Below, in pieces: positions 8,525 to 17,496 of a stretch of DNA of 64,000 bases. The stretch comes from Rossellomorea vietnamensis (GTDB lineage: Bacteria; Bacillota; Bacilli; Bacillales; Bacillaceae_B). A model generated the notes under the pieces. The model saw only the letters and a list, made by a program, of their open reading frames with translations, was not told the DNA's origin and did no database searches. The stretch is from positions 98,892-162,891 of the forward strand of contig NZ_VTEI01000003.1 in the NCBI RefSeq assembly GCF_008180415.1. Direction: 5' to 3'. Numbering within the stretch: the first letter of the stretch is position 1; every line of letters starts with the position of its first letter. A program made the position numbers and the translations under genes.

Positions 8525-10270
8525 ATGCCGCTAAAGAAAAACAATCCTTCTAATTGGAATCGTTTCATGCGTTTACTAAAAATCGGTAAGCCTTCAAAGT
8601 GGATTTTCACGGGAGCACTAGTACTAAGTTTATTTGAAACTGCAGCCTCCCTGGTAGTCCCTCTTTTTACCAAGTCATTGGTAGACCAAATATCAGGAGC
8701 CGGAATTGAAATGAGTCTCATTTTTCTACTTCTGGCAGCATTCATAGTACAGGCAGTCACCGGTGGATTCTCCCATTATCTTATGACATATATTGGGGAG
8801 ACCTTTGTGGCAAAAATACGGGAAACCTTATGGAATCATGTCCTGGAACTTCCCATCTCTTTCTTTGATTCACACCAATCAGGAGAGACCATGAGCAGAA
8901 TCACCCAGGATACTAATACGGTAAAGACGCTTATCACCAACCACTTGGTGACACTTGTATCAGGTGTCATTACCATTATTGGCTCTATTATCATCCTTCT
9001 GACGATCGATTGGAGCATGACTGTCATTATGTTTGTTGCAGTGCCGGTCTCATTGTTGATCATGATGCCTTTAGGGAAGAAAATGCATACCATTTCACGC
9101 CAGACACAAGATGAAATGGCGGATTTCAGTGGAAATCTGGGCAGGGTGCTGTCCGAGATCAGACTCGTTAAATCTTATAATGGACAGCCTGCTGAAAGGC
9201 AAAATGGCCAAAAGGGAATACAAAATTTGTTTAAGTTTGGGTTAAAGGAAGCGAAGATCCAGGCTGTGGTCTCTCCTTTTATGACGACGATTATGATGGT
9301 GGTACTTGTCGTCATCATCGGGTATGGAGGAGCAAGAGTTTCTGCAGGAGCGCTGTCAGCTGGATCCCTGGTAGCTATCATCATCTACATGTTCCAAATC
9401 ATCGTCCCCTTCACCCAGCTTGCCACCTTTTTTACTGCTTTTCAAAAAGCGGCAGGAGCTACTGATCGTATCCAGGACCTCCTGGATGTTAAAACTGAGG
9501 GAAAAAAAGAGACGGCCCAAAGGAACTTTTCAGATGAGAGCCTCATCTTTCAAGATGTCTCCTTCGGTTACAATAATAAGAAAAGAATCATAGACTTCTT
9601 GTCCTTTGAAATAACCAGAGGAAAAACAGCTGCGTTTGTCGGTCCCAGCGGCGGAGGAAAAACGACCATTTTTTCTTTAATTGAACGATTCTATCCCCTG
9701 GACAGCGGAGATATAAGGTTGGGGAATACCTCCATTGGGAACATACCTTTACAAGAATGGCGAAAATCAATTGGTTATGTTTCCCAAGAAAGCCCCATCA
9801 TGTCCGGTACGATTCACGATAACATATGCTATGGATTACAAAGGGTAGTCAAAGAGGAAGAAGTGATTGAAGCGGCGAGGCAGGCAAATGCTTATGACTT
9901 CATTGTCAGCCTTTCAGAAGGTTTTCAAACTCAGGTAGGTGAACGAGGTGTAAAGCTCTCTGGCGGACAAAGACAAAGAATTGCTATTGCAAGGGCATTG
10001 CTGAGGAATCCGAAGATACTGCTTCTCGATGAAGCAACATCCAACCTTGACAGCGAATCAGAACTGCTTGTACAAAACGCTTTAAAGAATCTGATGAAGG
10101 GAAGGACTACCCTCATTATAGCGCATCGCTTATCTACAGTGGTAGAAGCAGATACTATTTTTGTCATTGAAAATGGATCTATTTCCGGAAGCGGAACGCA
10201 TCAGGAACTTCTGCTATCAAATCAATTGTATAAAAAGCTTGTCCAGCAGCAGCTTACCGCTGAAAAGTAA
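8525..10270 (+). CDS. bmrA: BmrA-like multidrug ABC exporter (fused permease and ATPase half-transporter)
   Basis: Homodimeric drug efflux pump of the plasma membrane. The first ~310 residues form six membrane spans; TQDEMADFSGNLGRVLSEIR and GYGGARVSAG follow the BmrA pattern very closely. The nucleotide-binding domain shows Walker A GPSGGGKTT, Q-loop YVSQESP, signature LSGGQRQR, Walker B ILLLDEATS and H-loop IAHRLST. Length is 581 residues from the ATG at 8525. I choose this start because AAGAGGAAT lies just upstream. The longer open frame back to 8462 reads through the end of an R2 repeat and adds a non-conserved leader. Followed by a strong terminator. Transport of drugs such as those handled by B. 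subtilis BmrA is inferred from homology. Confidence 0.9.
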   Translation: MPLKKNNPSNWNRFMRLLKIGKPSKWIFTGALVLSLFETAASLVVPLFTKSLVDQISGAGIEMSLIFLLLAAFIVQAVTGGFSHYLMTYIGETFVAKIRETLWNHVLELPISFFDSHQSGETMSRITQDTNTVKTLITNHLVTLVSGVITIIGSIIILLTIDWSMTVIMFVAVPVSLLIMMPLGKKMHTISRQTQDEMADFSGNLGRVLSEIRLVKSYNGQPAERQNGQKGIQNLFKFGLKEAKIQAVVSPFMTTIMMVVLVVIIGYGGARVSAGALSAGSLVAIIIYMFQIIVPFTQLATFFTAFQKAAGATDRIQDLLDVKTEGKKETAQRNFSDESLIFQDVSFGYNNKKRIIDFLSFEITRGKTAAFVGPSGGGKTTIFSLIERFYPLDSGDIRLGNTSIGNIPLQEWRKSIGYVSQESPIMSGTIHDNICYGLQRVVKEEEVIEAARQANAYDFIVSLSEGFQTQVGERGVKLSGGQRQRIAIARALLRNPKILLLDEATSNLDSESELLVQNALKNLMKGRTTLIIAHRLSTVVEADTIFVIENGSISGSGTHQELLLSNQLYKKLVQQQLTAEK

Positions 10271-10281
10271 AATAGAACAGT

Positions 10282-10326
10282 AGAGCCGCCCATTCTGTAT
10301 AGTCGTCATACAGAATGGGCGGCTCT
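10282..10326 (+). terminator. Strong terminator after the ABC exporter
   Basis: A 19-base perfect stem, AGAGCCGCCCATTCTGTAT, with a short loop, then its complement. The T-tract is poor (ACCGATTTTCTTT), but the stem is very stable. The rest of the spacer to 10552 shows only weak R2-like traces (CTCTTTTCACC...AAAAGCAACAATAT). Confidence 0.75.
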
Positions 10327-10552
10327 ACCGATTTTCTTTAGTGCTGGCTCTTTTCACCAGGGACATCCAAAAGCAACAATATATACAAAGCATCCTATGT
10401 TTCAGACATCGTCCATTAATTCAGGGAAAGGATTTTGTATATCTTCATGGTCTTTATCTCCGACGCAGAGAATCCCTATTTAACACTCTGCTCGACCCAG
10501 CCAAATTAGGATAACCTTCACCAGAAAGTCACTGCAAAAGATAACCTATTCT

Positions 10553-11299
10553 TTATTTTTTAAAGTAATGCTTGACATCAATATTACGTTTTTCCATTTC
10601 CGTCAGAATGGTTCTGTTTATGATTTCAAGGGTTTTGACTCTTGCATGCCTTTTATCTTCCCCTTCAATAATATGCCACGGGGCGTTTTCCTTGTCTGTT
10701 TCCTGAATCATCTCGTCTACCGCTTCTTTATAGAGATCCCATTTTTCTCTATTCCGCCAGTCTTCCTCTGTCAGTTTCCAGGATTTCATAGGATCATTTT
10801 GGCGGTCATTGAATCTGTTCAGCTGTTCTTCTTTAGAAATATGAAACCAAAATTTAAGCACGATGAAATTTTCACCAGTCAGGATTCTTTCAAAGTCATT
10901 TATTTCTCCATAAGCCCTTCTCCACTCTGATTCGTCGGCAAACCCTTCCACTCTTTCAACAAGCACCCTTCCGTACCAGGAGCGGTCAAAGATCCCCAGC
11001 TTCCCGTATTTTGGCATCCTATTCCAAAATCTTTGGAGATAGTGATATTGCTTTTGTTCAAGCGTGGGTGCTGCGGTAGAGTGCACTTCAAAGCCACGAG
11101 GATCAATATTCTGGGTCGTTCTTTTGATCGCTCCCCCTTTTCCTGCAGCATCCCATCCTTCAAACACAAGGATACAGCCAATTTTTTCATCCATGAGAGC
11201 TCTTTGTAACCCCAGCAAAATTAATTGCTGCTTCTTTAATCTCTTTTCATATTCTTTTTTATCATCTATTTTTTTTGTCAAGTCTACTGAATCCAACAT
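10553..11299 (-). CDS. ppk2: Polyphosphate kinase 2 family protein
   Basis: PPK2-family phosphotransferase, which uses polyphosphate to phosphorylate nucleotides (or the reverse). Walker A is LVFEGWDAAGKGGAIKR near residue 45, Walker B is IFDRSWYGR near residue 105, and the lid region holds the conserved basic residues (RFNDRQNDPMKSWKLTEEDWRNR). The length of 248 residues fits a single-domain PPK2. ATG at 11299 follows AAGGAGGG. Class (nucleoside di- or monophosphate acceptor) cannot be settled by eye. Monocistronic. Confidence 0.9.
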   Translation of the reverse strand: MLDSVDLTKKIDDKKEYEKRLKKQQLILLGLQRALMDEKIGCILVFEGWDAAGKGGAIKRTTQNIDPRGFEVHSTAAPTLEQKQYHYLQRFWNRMPKYGKLGIFDRSWYGRVLVERVEGFADESEWRRAYGEINDFERILTGENFIVLKFWFHISKEEQLNRFNDRQNDPMKSWKLTEEDWRNREKWDLYKEAVDEMIQETDKENAPWHIIEGEDKRHARVKTLEIINRTILTEMEKRNIDVKHYFKK

Positions 11300-11451
11300 A
11301 CACTTACCCTCCTTGAAATATTGTATGTATTGAAACCAATCTTATATCCATTTATCCTTTGCAAAGAGTTTTAAACTTATATACTAATCTAGACCCTGCA
11401 GGCGATAAGCTTTTTAGTGAATTAGGAAAACGCCATAATCCTGCCCCTTCA

Positions 11452-11484
11452 TAAAAAAACAGTCCTGCAGGAGGACTGTTTTTT
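11452..11484. terminator. Intrinsic terminator, bidirectional
   Basis: AAAAAACAGTCCT-gcagg-AGGACTGTTTTTT, directly after the small gene ending at 11492. Confidence 0.8.
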
Positions 11485-11491
11485 CAGATCA

Positions 11492-11704
11492 TTAAATCCA
11501 TGACCAACCGCGTCGTTTATCGTCTCTTCTGTCATCCTGGCCGCCGACATCATCTCTGTCTCGTTTGTGTCTTCTTCCTTCATCAGCACCTGCAACATCA
11601 TCATAATGGCGTTTTCTTTTGTCGTTTTCATCCAAAATGATAACCTCGTTAGCACGAATAAGGACTTTGTCAGCATTTATTACACGTCTTTTTTCTTCAG
11701 ACAT
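11492..11704 (-). CDS. Small charged hypothetical protein, 70 residues
   Basis: Residues 1-30 (a VINADKVLIRANEVIIL strand region) look structured. The remaining half is almost only Asp, Arg, Lys and Gly, ending in GWSWI. No family is recognised. The start is well supported by AAGGAGGG before the ATG, and a terminator follows directly. The low-complexity charged tail resembles small spore-associated or nucleic-acid-binding proteins of Bacillales, but this is only an impression. Confidence 0.6.
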   Translation of the reverse strand: MSEEKRRVINADKVLIRANEVIILDENDKRKRHYDDVAGADEGRRHKRDRDDVGGQDDRRDDKRRGWSWI

Positions 11705-11964
11705 CCCTTTACCCTCCTTTTCACAACCCTTGAATCCTTTTCTTGCAAAAGGGTTGGTTTACTATAGGGTATGAAATAAAGTTTCAAAGGAATGGACATC
11801 TATCTCAACAATTGATAAATAGGCGAATTCTCTTTGTGCATTGCATTTTTCGTAAACTTTGTATCTGTTTGTTACTAAATCCAAAGAACAACCTTACTTC
11901 AATGGAATAACCTGGTTAGCTTAAAAAGAAAGGCTGTTTTTGCAAAGATTGTGGCTATTTAAAA

Positions 11965-12205
11965 AGTAACGGATTTCCACTCCAGGCGCGCGACTCCGCG
12001 GGGCGGGCGTTGAGCCTCCTCGGCTTCGCCTGTATAAAAGTGGAAGCGCCCTGATCAGTCCCGACAGGCAAATGTTCCGGAGAGAAAAAAAGGCGGTTTT
12101 TCCTTTTATTCTCTCCGGGTTATTTGACCCCGAGGGGCTAGGCGCTGGAACTAGACGACCGCTAGTCCCGCAGGAGGTCGCACGCCTTACGCTCCAATCC
12201 TTCCA
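11965..12205. repeat. R1 hairpin repeat, single copy with long flanks
   Basis: Core 12045-12160: GCGCCCTGATCAGTCCCGAC, inner stem CCGGAGAGAA / TTCTCTCCGG, then ATTTGACCCCGAGGGGCTAGGCGCT. The flanks add GATTTCCACTCCAGGCGCG...GACTCCGCGGGG on the left and CGCAGGAGGTCGCACGC on the right. Related flanks recur at 50.4-50.7 kb, so the full unit may be longer than the hairpin. Together with the R2 pieces below it fills most of the 900-base gap 11705-12616. Confidence 0.75.
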
Positions 12206-12257
12206 CGTAAAAAGGAGGAGGAGATAAAATAGCATTTAAAAGCAACAATATTTTAGA

Positions 12258-12404
12258 AAGGCATTATTATCATATATTGTTGCTTTCAAATAATCTCGGA
12301 TACTAAGAGTTTTAACTCTTTTCGGTGTTACTAGATCTCACCCTCTTAGTATAGTTAATTTTCGGAATTAGTATCAAATAGCAACAAAGTTTACGAAAAG
12401 AGCT
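12258..12404 (+). repeat. R2 repeat, short form
   Basis: Left end AAGGCATTATTATCATATATTGTTGCTTTC and right end CGGAATTAGTATCAAATAGCAACAAAG then TTTACGAAAAGAGC. The central GCAGCTCTTTTC segment is absent, as in the copies at 28.9 and 49.8 kb. Confidence 0.7.
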
Positions 12405-12489
12405 AAAAGAAAAGAGCTCTCCCCTATTAGAGAGAACCCTTAGTATCCGGGATATCCTGCAACTGCAATGTATGTGAAAACAGCCTTAT
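12405..12489. repeat. R2 repeat, half copy abutting the short form
   Basis: AAAAGAAAAGAGCTCTCCCC, then TTAGAGAGAACCCTTAGTATCC and GCAATGTATGTGAAAACAGCCTTA. This is the other half of an R2 element in opposite orientation, so this locus is a composite of two insertions or a rearranged copy. Confidence 0.6.
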
Positions 12490-12570
12490 GCTTTTGTCGT
12501 GTTAAAGTTGAACCTCCCTCCTCGATGTCACCTTAACTACATCCTGCAAGGTTGAAAAAGAAGGTTTAAA

Positions 12571-12603
12571 AAAAGCTGTTGACCCTATAAGGCTAACAGC
12601 TTT
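12571..12603 (-). terminator. Intrinsic terminator of the DUF4064 gene
   Basis: On the minus strand, AAAGCTGTT-loop-AACAGCTTTTTTTAAA, just after the stop at 12617. Confidence 0.75.
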
Positions 12604-12616
12604 CCCTACTTCGTTT

Positions 12617-13039
12617 TTACATGACAGAAACTGGGTCCTTAGGTTTTCTCACTAAGGCCATAATACCTGCAATCAGGAAAAGGATTCCTGGGAGGAAACC
12701 AGCACCTACCGTACCAAGCCCGACTACTAAAGCACCCAGGATAAACAGAATTCCTGCTATAACAGGTTTCTTGTTCCCTTTAATAAGAAGAACAGCAACC
12801 AAGCCAAGTATCGAGCTGATCAAGCCCAGACCTATCAAGAACGGACCAATCGATTCCATTGACTGAAGGATAACATTTGTTTCTTCAGCGGTAAAAGTTG
12901 GATCCTGGCTGAACTCCTCCTCCACCATCTCCTGCATGGCTCCGCTGTTTGCATTTAAAACAAAGCCCATTACGGCAAACAATGCACTCAGTATAATCCC
13001 AATAACTCCCATAACTATTTCGCCTGTACGTTTTACCAA
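12617..13039 (-). CDS. DUF4064 family membrane protein
   Basis: A 140-residue predicted membrane protein with four hydrophobic segments (about residues 8-30, 62-86, 92-106 and 110-130). A polar extracytoplasmic loop (MQEMVEEEFSQDPTFTAEETN) sits between the first two segments. This layout and the KRTGEIVMGVIG beginning fit DUF4064, a Gram-positive family of unknown role. The start is TTG at 13039, with AGGAGGAG at ideal distance and no ATG alternative. It has its own terminator. Confidence 0.75.
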   Translation of the reverse strand: MVKRTGEIVMGVIGIILSALFAVMGFVLNANSGAMQEMVEEEFSQDPTFTAEETNVILQSMESIGPFLIGLGLISSILGLVAVLLIKGNKKPVIAGILFILGALVVGLGTVGAGFLPGILFLIAGIMALVRKPKDPVSVM

Positions 13040-13094
13040 TTTAATCTCCTCCTGAACATTTAATTATGCACTACAAGTATTTACGAACAAACTC

Positions 13095-13137
13095 AATAAA
13101 AGATTCATCTTTTCTTATTGAATGAATCTTTTTTTCA
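13095..13137. terminator. Intrinsic terminator overlapping the end of the DCC-family gene
   Basis: AAAAGATTCAT, loop, ATGAATCTTTTTTTC. The hairpin contains the stop codon of the minus-strand gene at 13115. Confidence 0.65.
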
Positions 13138-13507
13138 TTTCAGGGGATGGAAGCATACAACTATCTCTCTTTCCGAACCAGTTATATCGATTTCGGGCAA
13201 TAAGGTCATATACTTTATCTCTTATGACAGGAGGAATAATAATAAAGATAAAGAAGGCCTTCCAAACACCCGTGAGTTTCTTGCCCACCCTCAGAGCTGC
13301 AGAAGATTTCATATAACATTCGTCTTGTTCTATCAAGACGATGCTATCTGTTTTAGGATCAACCTTATATTTCTCCAGTAACGTTTGTCCGGCTTCGCTT
13401 TGTAAGGAAGCAAATTTAAAATAAGCATGTTTATCCCTTTTTATCACGAATTGAACGATATGATTGCAGAGATTGCAAACACCATCAAATAGAATGATAG
13501 CTCCCAT
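13115..13507 (-). CDS. Thiol-disulfide oxidoreductase-like DCC family protein (DUF393, YuxK-like)
   Basis: A 130-residue protein of the DCC family, named for the conserved motif seen here as FDGVCNLCN at residues 6-15, a CxxC-type site on a thioredoxin-like fold. Other family marks are FASLQS and the RNRYNWFGKRDSCMLP ending. Members are predicted redox proteins, with no well-established substrate. Length is normal. ATG at 13507 is preceded by AGGAAAG. The middle has a hydrophobic stretch (AFFIFIIIPPVI), common in this family. Confidence 0.85.
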   Translation of the reverse strand: MGAIILFDGVCNLCNHIVQFVIKRDKHAYFKFASLQSEAGQTLLEKYKVDPKTDSIVLIEQDECYMKSSAALRVGKKLTGVWKAFFIFIIIPPVIRDKVYDLIARNRYNWFGKRDSCMLPSPEMKKRFIQ

Positions 13508-13755
13508 AATATCACTTTCCTTTCCTGCAACTCTATAATATCATTTTCCATGAAAGTTATGGTAATGTTTTCATATTACCTTTCAATATGCTTAGAGTTA
13601 TAGTTTTTTATGATTTCGCTGCGTATCAGAAGATTTCCTCCTATTCAAAGGAGTTTATGGACTGCTATGGACTTATATCAATATTGGCTTTCCATTAAAT
13701 TAGAGGTACATTATAAAAGAAGATTTGAAAGACTATTTGGCCCCCTCGTTTTTTT

Positions 13756-13786
13756 CTGACCTGGTTCATCCAGGTCAGCTTTTTTT
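13756..13786 (+). terminator. Orphan intrinsic terminator
   Basis: CTGACCTGG-ttcat-CCAGGTCAG followed by CTTTTTTT. There is no plus-strand gene in 13508-13755. A short untranslated transcript ending here is possible. Otherwise this 340-base gap shows nothing I can name. Confidence 0.65.
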
Positions 13787-13854
13787 GACTGTGCAGTAAC
13801 TTGATACATAATTTGAGGTTTCCTCTCCATCCTAGAAAATGGAGGTGAATTTAT

Positions 13855-14055
13855 ATGGAAAAAGATACAGATAAAAAACAGCGAGACCCGAACTTTGACA
13901 GCCTGGATGACAGGCTGATTGCTTCAAGACCATCAAGCCCTTCTCTTGTTATCAAAACCAATCTCGATCAGCAAAACACAGAAGAGTTAAATCCGTATTA
14001 TCAAAAAGAAAACCAGAAAGATCCAGAGAAATTCCAAAACTTCTTTAAAGAATGA
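13855..14055 (+). CDS. Small hydrophilic hypothetical protein, 66 residues
   Basis: No family is recognised. It is highly polar and probably disordered, rich in Asp, Gln, Lys and Ser, with no membrane segment. ATG at 13855 has GGAGGTGA at good spacing, and a perfect terminator follows, so it is very likely a real gene. Such short soluble proteins are common among forespore-expressed genes of Bacillaceae, but nothing here proves that. Confidence 0.6.
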   Translation: MEKDTDKKQRDPNFDSLDDRLIASRPSSPSLVIKTNLDQQNTEELNPYYQKENQKDPEKFQNFFKE

Positions 14056-14082
14056 TACCCTGCGCTTTGTAACTCGTAATTT

Positions 14083-14120
14083 AAGACCGGTCATTTCACA
14101 GAAGAAATGGCCGGTCTTTT
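14083..14120 (+). terminator. Intrinsic terminator
   Basis: AAGACCGGTCATTTC-acaga-GAAATGGCCGGTCTTTT after the 66-residue gene. Confidence 0.85.
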
Positions 14121-14275
14121 ATATTTCATTTTATAGTGTGAGATGATATATTTCGGGTAATAGGTTATAATAGAATCGCTTTAGTAATCTTCTCAGAACA
14201 GATATAGATCAACTATTGTAATCTATGAAAATATATAGTCCATGTTTTCATCATCGATTGTGAGGTTGCATTAAA

Positions 14276-15088
14276 ATGTTACATTATCGAACATATGTTA
14301 AAGATACTTCTTGGCCTTGGGTCACCTTTATCCATGGTGCCGGGGGGAGTTCCAGTATCTGGTTTAAACAAATTAAAGATTTCAAAAAAGAATTTAATGT
14401 ATTATTAATTGATCTAAGAGGCCATGGAAGTTCCCAGGCTTCTTGGAAAAAAGGTGACTCCTTTGTCAATGTGGCTGAGGAAGTCATCGATGTTCTCGAC
14501 TATCTAAAGATAAAGTCATCCCACTTTATAGGAATATCACTCGGTACGATTGTAGTACAGACTCTTGCAGGAAAACATCCTGAACGGCTTTCTTCCATGA
14601 TACTAGCAGGAGCCATCATAAAGTTGAACCTTAGGACAAAATTTTTGCTGGCCGTCGGGAATGCATTTAAGTTTCTTATTCCCTATATGTGGCTCTACAA
14701 ATTATTTGCCTGGATTATCATGCCTCAGCCAAGGCATGTAGAATCCAGATACACCTTCGTAAAGCAGGCTAGAAAAATGTGCCAAAAAGAATTCATACGC
14801 TGGTTAGGGTTGACAAAATCCATCAATCCATACCTGAAAAATCTGCAAATTGATTCCCAGGGTATTCCTACTCTCTTTGTGATGGGTGAGGAAGACCACT
14901 TGTTCCTGGCCCCAGTGAAACAGCTGGTGGAAAAGCAAAAAGAGCTTGATTTACACCTAATAGAGGATTCCGGGCATGTATGCAATATCGATCAGCCGGA
15001 TAAGTTCAACTCGATCACACTGAAATATTTAAGGAAATTGAACCCAGTACCTGTTTCCATGTTCTTACCATTATCCGTCTTTCTATAA
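14276..15088 (+). CDS. Alpha/beta-fold hydrolase
   Basis: A 270-residue cytoplasmic hydrolase. Oxyanion region HGAGGSSSIWFKQ, then LIDLRGHGSS, the nucleophile elbow FIGISLGTIVV (Ser near residue 92), the acid region MGEEDHLF and the catalytic His in DSGHVCNID make a complete triad. A cap domain is inserted after residue 115. The nucleophile motif G-I-S-L-G is of the esterase/lipase or peroxidase-like type; the substrate is unknown. GAGG upstream of the ATG is modest. The terminator overlaps the stop codon. Confidence 0.8.
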   Translation: MLHYRTYVKDTSWPWVTFIHGAGGSSSIWFKQIKDFKKEFNVLLIDLRGHGSSQASWKKGDSFVNVAEEVIDVLDYLKIKSSHFIGISLGTIVVQTLAGKHPERLSSMILAGAIIKLNLRTKFLLAVGNAFKFLIPYMWLYKLFAWIIMPQPRHVESRYTFVKQARKMCQKEFIRWLGLTKSINPYLKNLQIDSQGIPTLFVMGEEDHLFLAPVKQLVEKQKELDLHLIEDSGHVCNIDQPDKFNSITLKYLRKLNPVPVSMFLPLSVFL

Positions 15089-15101
15089 GACGGATTTTTT
15101 T
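15073..15101 (+). terminator. Intrinsic terminator overlapping the hydrolase stop codon
   Basis: ATCCGTCTT-tctat-AAGACGGATTTTTTT. The hydrolase TAA lies in the hairpin. Confidence 0.8.
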
Positions 15102-15352
15102 ATGCCGATAACTCTCGAAAGAAGACCTGCATACAGAGGAGTTCCCTGATAGAAGCTGTCCTATTTAAACAATACAGCGGATATAATAAAAACTTTCAGC
15201 ACCCACTACCCCAAAAGATCCGATTTATAACCTTAGTAATATGGGTAGAGTGTTATGAACCACTTAAAACGCTTAAGCATGTTAAATAGGATAACGATTC
15301 GCTTGCCAAGCGCTGGAATTAGCATTCGATAACATAGAAAGCAGGTGAGATC

Positions 15353-16012
15353 ATGATTGTTATGGGAATCGATTTGTCAGGCCCCTCTAATCCAAAAGAT
15401 ACGGTAATTTCAATATTCGAAAAAGTCAATGGCTCTTTAAGATTTCGGCAGTTGATTTCAGGAGCTACTGATGAAGTCATCATCTCCCAAATTAAAAGAG
15501 AAATTGAAAATGATTCTGTGTTTGTAGGCATAGATTCCCCTCTATCTTACCAGGACGGCGGCGGCGACCGAAAAGCAGACAAAAGCCTTCGCGCCTATAT
15601 AAAAAGTCTTGGCATGAATACTTCTTCTGTCATGTCACCCACCATGAACCGAATGGCTTATCTCACGCTGAGGGGAATTGCCCTGACACGTTCGATTGAC
15701 TCTCTTAATACAGACAGACCAATAAAGGTTGTGGAAGTTCATCCAGGTGCAGTAATGGGTTCGAGAATCCCCAAGGAACTGCTTCCTCACCTGCTCAACT
15801 ACAAAAGAAGCGAAGACTCTCAAAATCAGATCTTTCATTTTCTTCAGTCCACAGATTTGAATGAACTGCCTAATGAGGCAGGATCCTCTACACATGCAAT
15901 AGATGCTTGTGCCGCTGCTTTAGGAGCGTGGCATTGGGGAGATCCTTACCTTGAACCGAACTGGTGCGAAAAAGCAGTGCCTCCTCACCACCCCTTTGAC
16001 TTCTGCTGTTAA
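15353..16012 (+). CDS. DUF429 domain-containing protein
   Basis: A 219-residue soluble protein of the DUF429 family, predicted to have an RNase H-like fold. Visible marks are MGIDLSGPSNPKDT at the start, VFVGIDSPLSYQ near residue 60, KVVEVHPGAV near residue 125 and DACAAALGAW near residue 185. All of these supply acidic residues typical of the fold. Function is unknown (a nuclease-like role has been suggested from the fold). AGGTGA precedes ATG 15353. Monocistronic with a terminator. Confidence 0.8.
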   Translation: MIVMGIDLSGPSNPKDTVISIFEKVNGSLRFRQLISGATDEVIISQIKREIENDSVFVGIDSPLSYQDGGGDRKADKSLRAYIKSLGMNTSSVMSPTMNRMAYLTLRGIALTRSIDSLNTDRPIKVVEVHPGAVMGSRIPKELLPHLLNYKRSEDSQNQIFHFLQSTDLNELPNEAGSSTHAIDACAAALGAWHWGDPYLEPNWCEKAVPPHHPFDFCC

Positions 16013-16024
16013 TGATCGACAGCC

Positions 16025-16059
16025 AAAAACCCAGGCTGAAACCTTTCAGCCTGGGTTTT
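16025..16059 (+). terminator. Intrinsic terminator
   Basis: AAAACCCAGGCTGAAA-cct-TTTCAGCCTGGGTTTT after the DUF429 gene. Confidence 0.85.
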
Positions 16060-16071
16060 GATTATTAATGT

Positions 16072-16244
16072 AAGGCTCTTTTTGTAAACTTCATTGATAT
16101 TTGGATACTAATTCAAAAAAACTAATCATTATTCATCTAACTAACTTGGTGATCACGAAGAAAAGAGCTACTTTCCCCGATTAGAGAGAAATCTCTTAGT
16201 ATCCGGGGATATCCGAAAGCAACCATCGATGCGAAAACAGCCTA
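16072..16244 (-). repeat. R2 repeat; its end supplies the stop codon of the RsbR-like pseudogene
   Basis: AAGGCTCTTTTTGTAAACTTCATTG at the left and CCGAAAGCAACCATCGATGCGAAAACAGCCTA at the right (in parts), about 173 bp. Read on the minus strand, the element begins TAGGCTGTTTTCGC, and that TAG (16242-16244) is the stop codon of the neighbouring STAS gene. Confidence 0.75.
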
Positions 16245-17099
16245 ATGAAAAAAGCTCTCGACATGCAGACCATTTTCCTTTAAAGCCTGTTTCAAGCTGC
16301 TGTATGATGGATATTCTTTAAAATCAATACCTAGGTGGACCGCGGTCATCGCCAATTCAGGACGAATGCCCGAAAGAAAGGCCTCGACGCCTATCAATTT
16401 CAGACTGGAGATCATTTGAAAGATTTGGTTGGCAATCATCGTGTCTATTATTCCCACTCCGGATATGTCGATAAACAACTTGGTGATATTATATTTCGTG
16501 CATTGCTCCAAAACTGAATCTGCAAGGCCTTCTCCAATCGTTATATTTAAATTTCCTAAAAGAGGAAAGATGGCAGCTGATTCAGTGACGGGAATCACAG
16601 GGGAAATGATTGCTTTAATCAGATTTTCCTGCTTTGATAAAGAGTCCTTTGTTTTCGCATGGTAAAGCTCGGTAAATTTCTCAATGACTGTATCAAACCC
16701 TGAATTTAATTCTCTGCTCCATTCTAAGATCTGAGGTACTTCTGTATGGTTTTCATGAATGAACTTTTCAATAAAACTCCAAAAGATTTTCCGAAATATA
16801 CCGAACTGCTGAACAATTTCATTAATCGATGTCCCCAGCTCAACTCGCTCATGAGCTATTTTTTCTGCCCATCTGTCTACTCTTTCGCTAAAGTTATCTT
16901 TACATATTTATACATACGCAAGGCTCTCAATGAATTCTGAATTCTGGCTTCTAAGCTTGCTTTCTATTTCTGAGGAGGTATTTTTAGCGTAAACTGAAAA
17001 ACCAGCACAGTGTTTACGGCAATCGAGCCAGGCATCCGTCATTTTATGGTCATTATCGATAATATATTGAAAAAGCAACCTATTATTTTTTTCCTGCAT
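16242..17099 (-). pseudogene. RsbR-like stressosome protein with one in-frame stop codon
   Basis: The frame is continuous from ATG 17099 (GAGGTGA upstream) to the stop at 16242, except for a single TAA at 16908-16910. Joined, it would be about 285 residues: an RsbR-type N-terminal helical domain and a C-terminal STAS domain with LFIDISGVGIIDTMIANQIF, the usual phosphorylatable segment. Aligned by eye with the intact paralogue at 62176, the stop falls at residue ~63, in QNSEFIESLAYV-stop-ICKDNF versus QNYEFYLHMANIFLEERDAF, with no insertion or deletion. So this is a nonsense mutation rather than a frameshift. A downstream GTG at 16598 could only make the isolated STAS domain. Confidence 0.8.
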
Positions 17100-17496
17100 C
17101 AAGGGGTTCACCTCATCATAAATATACTTTTATTTTATAAAGCTCTAATATTTTTAGCAATATTTAAACTGTTTTAGATGAAGCCATTTACAGTAAATAC
17201 TACAGAGCTCTTTAGCGGAAGGATTGTATATTCCTTCTAAAAGGGTTCTAAACCTGCCTTCCACATTACATTTCTGGTTCTTTTCACCTTCTAAATGGCT
17301 TTAAATACACCAGGAAGCCCTGCCTCTCTTCTTAAATTTATACTAATTCCTTCATCTACTTCACGTCCTCTAATGAGTACTAATAAGACATTGACTGTTA
17401 TAAAGTGAAGATTTAATGAAATCTTTAGAAAGAAGGGATTTATCCCATCACAATATACTATAATAAAAAACAAGTATCTATATTGGAGGAACTACT
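17100..17496. other. Gene-free spacer
   Basis: About 400 A+T-rich bases between the divergent RsbR-like pseudogene and the DUF3817 gene. It must hold both promoters. I see no repeat, RNA or conserved hairpin in it. Confidence 0.4.
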
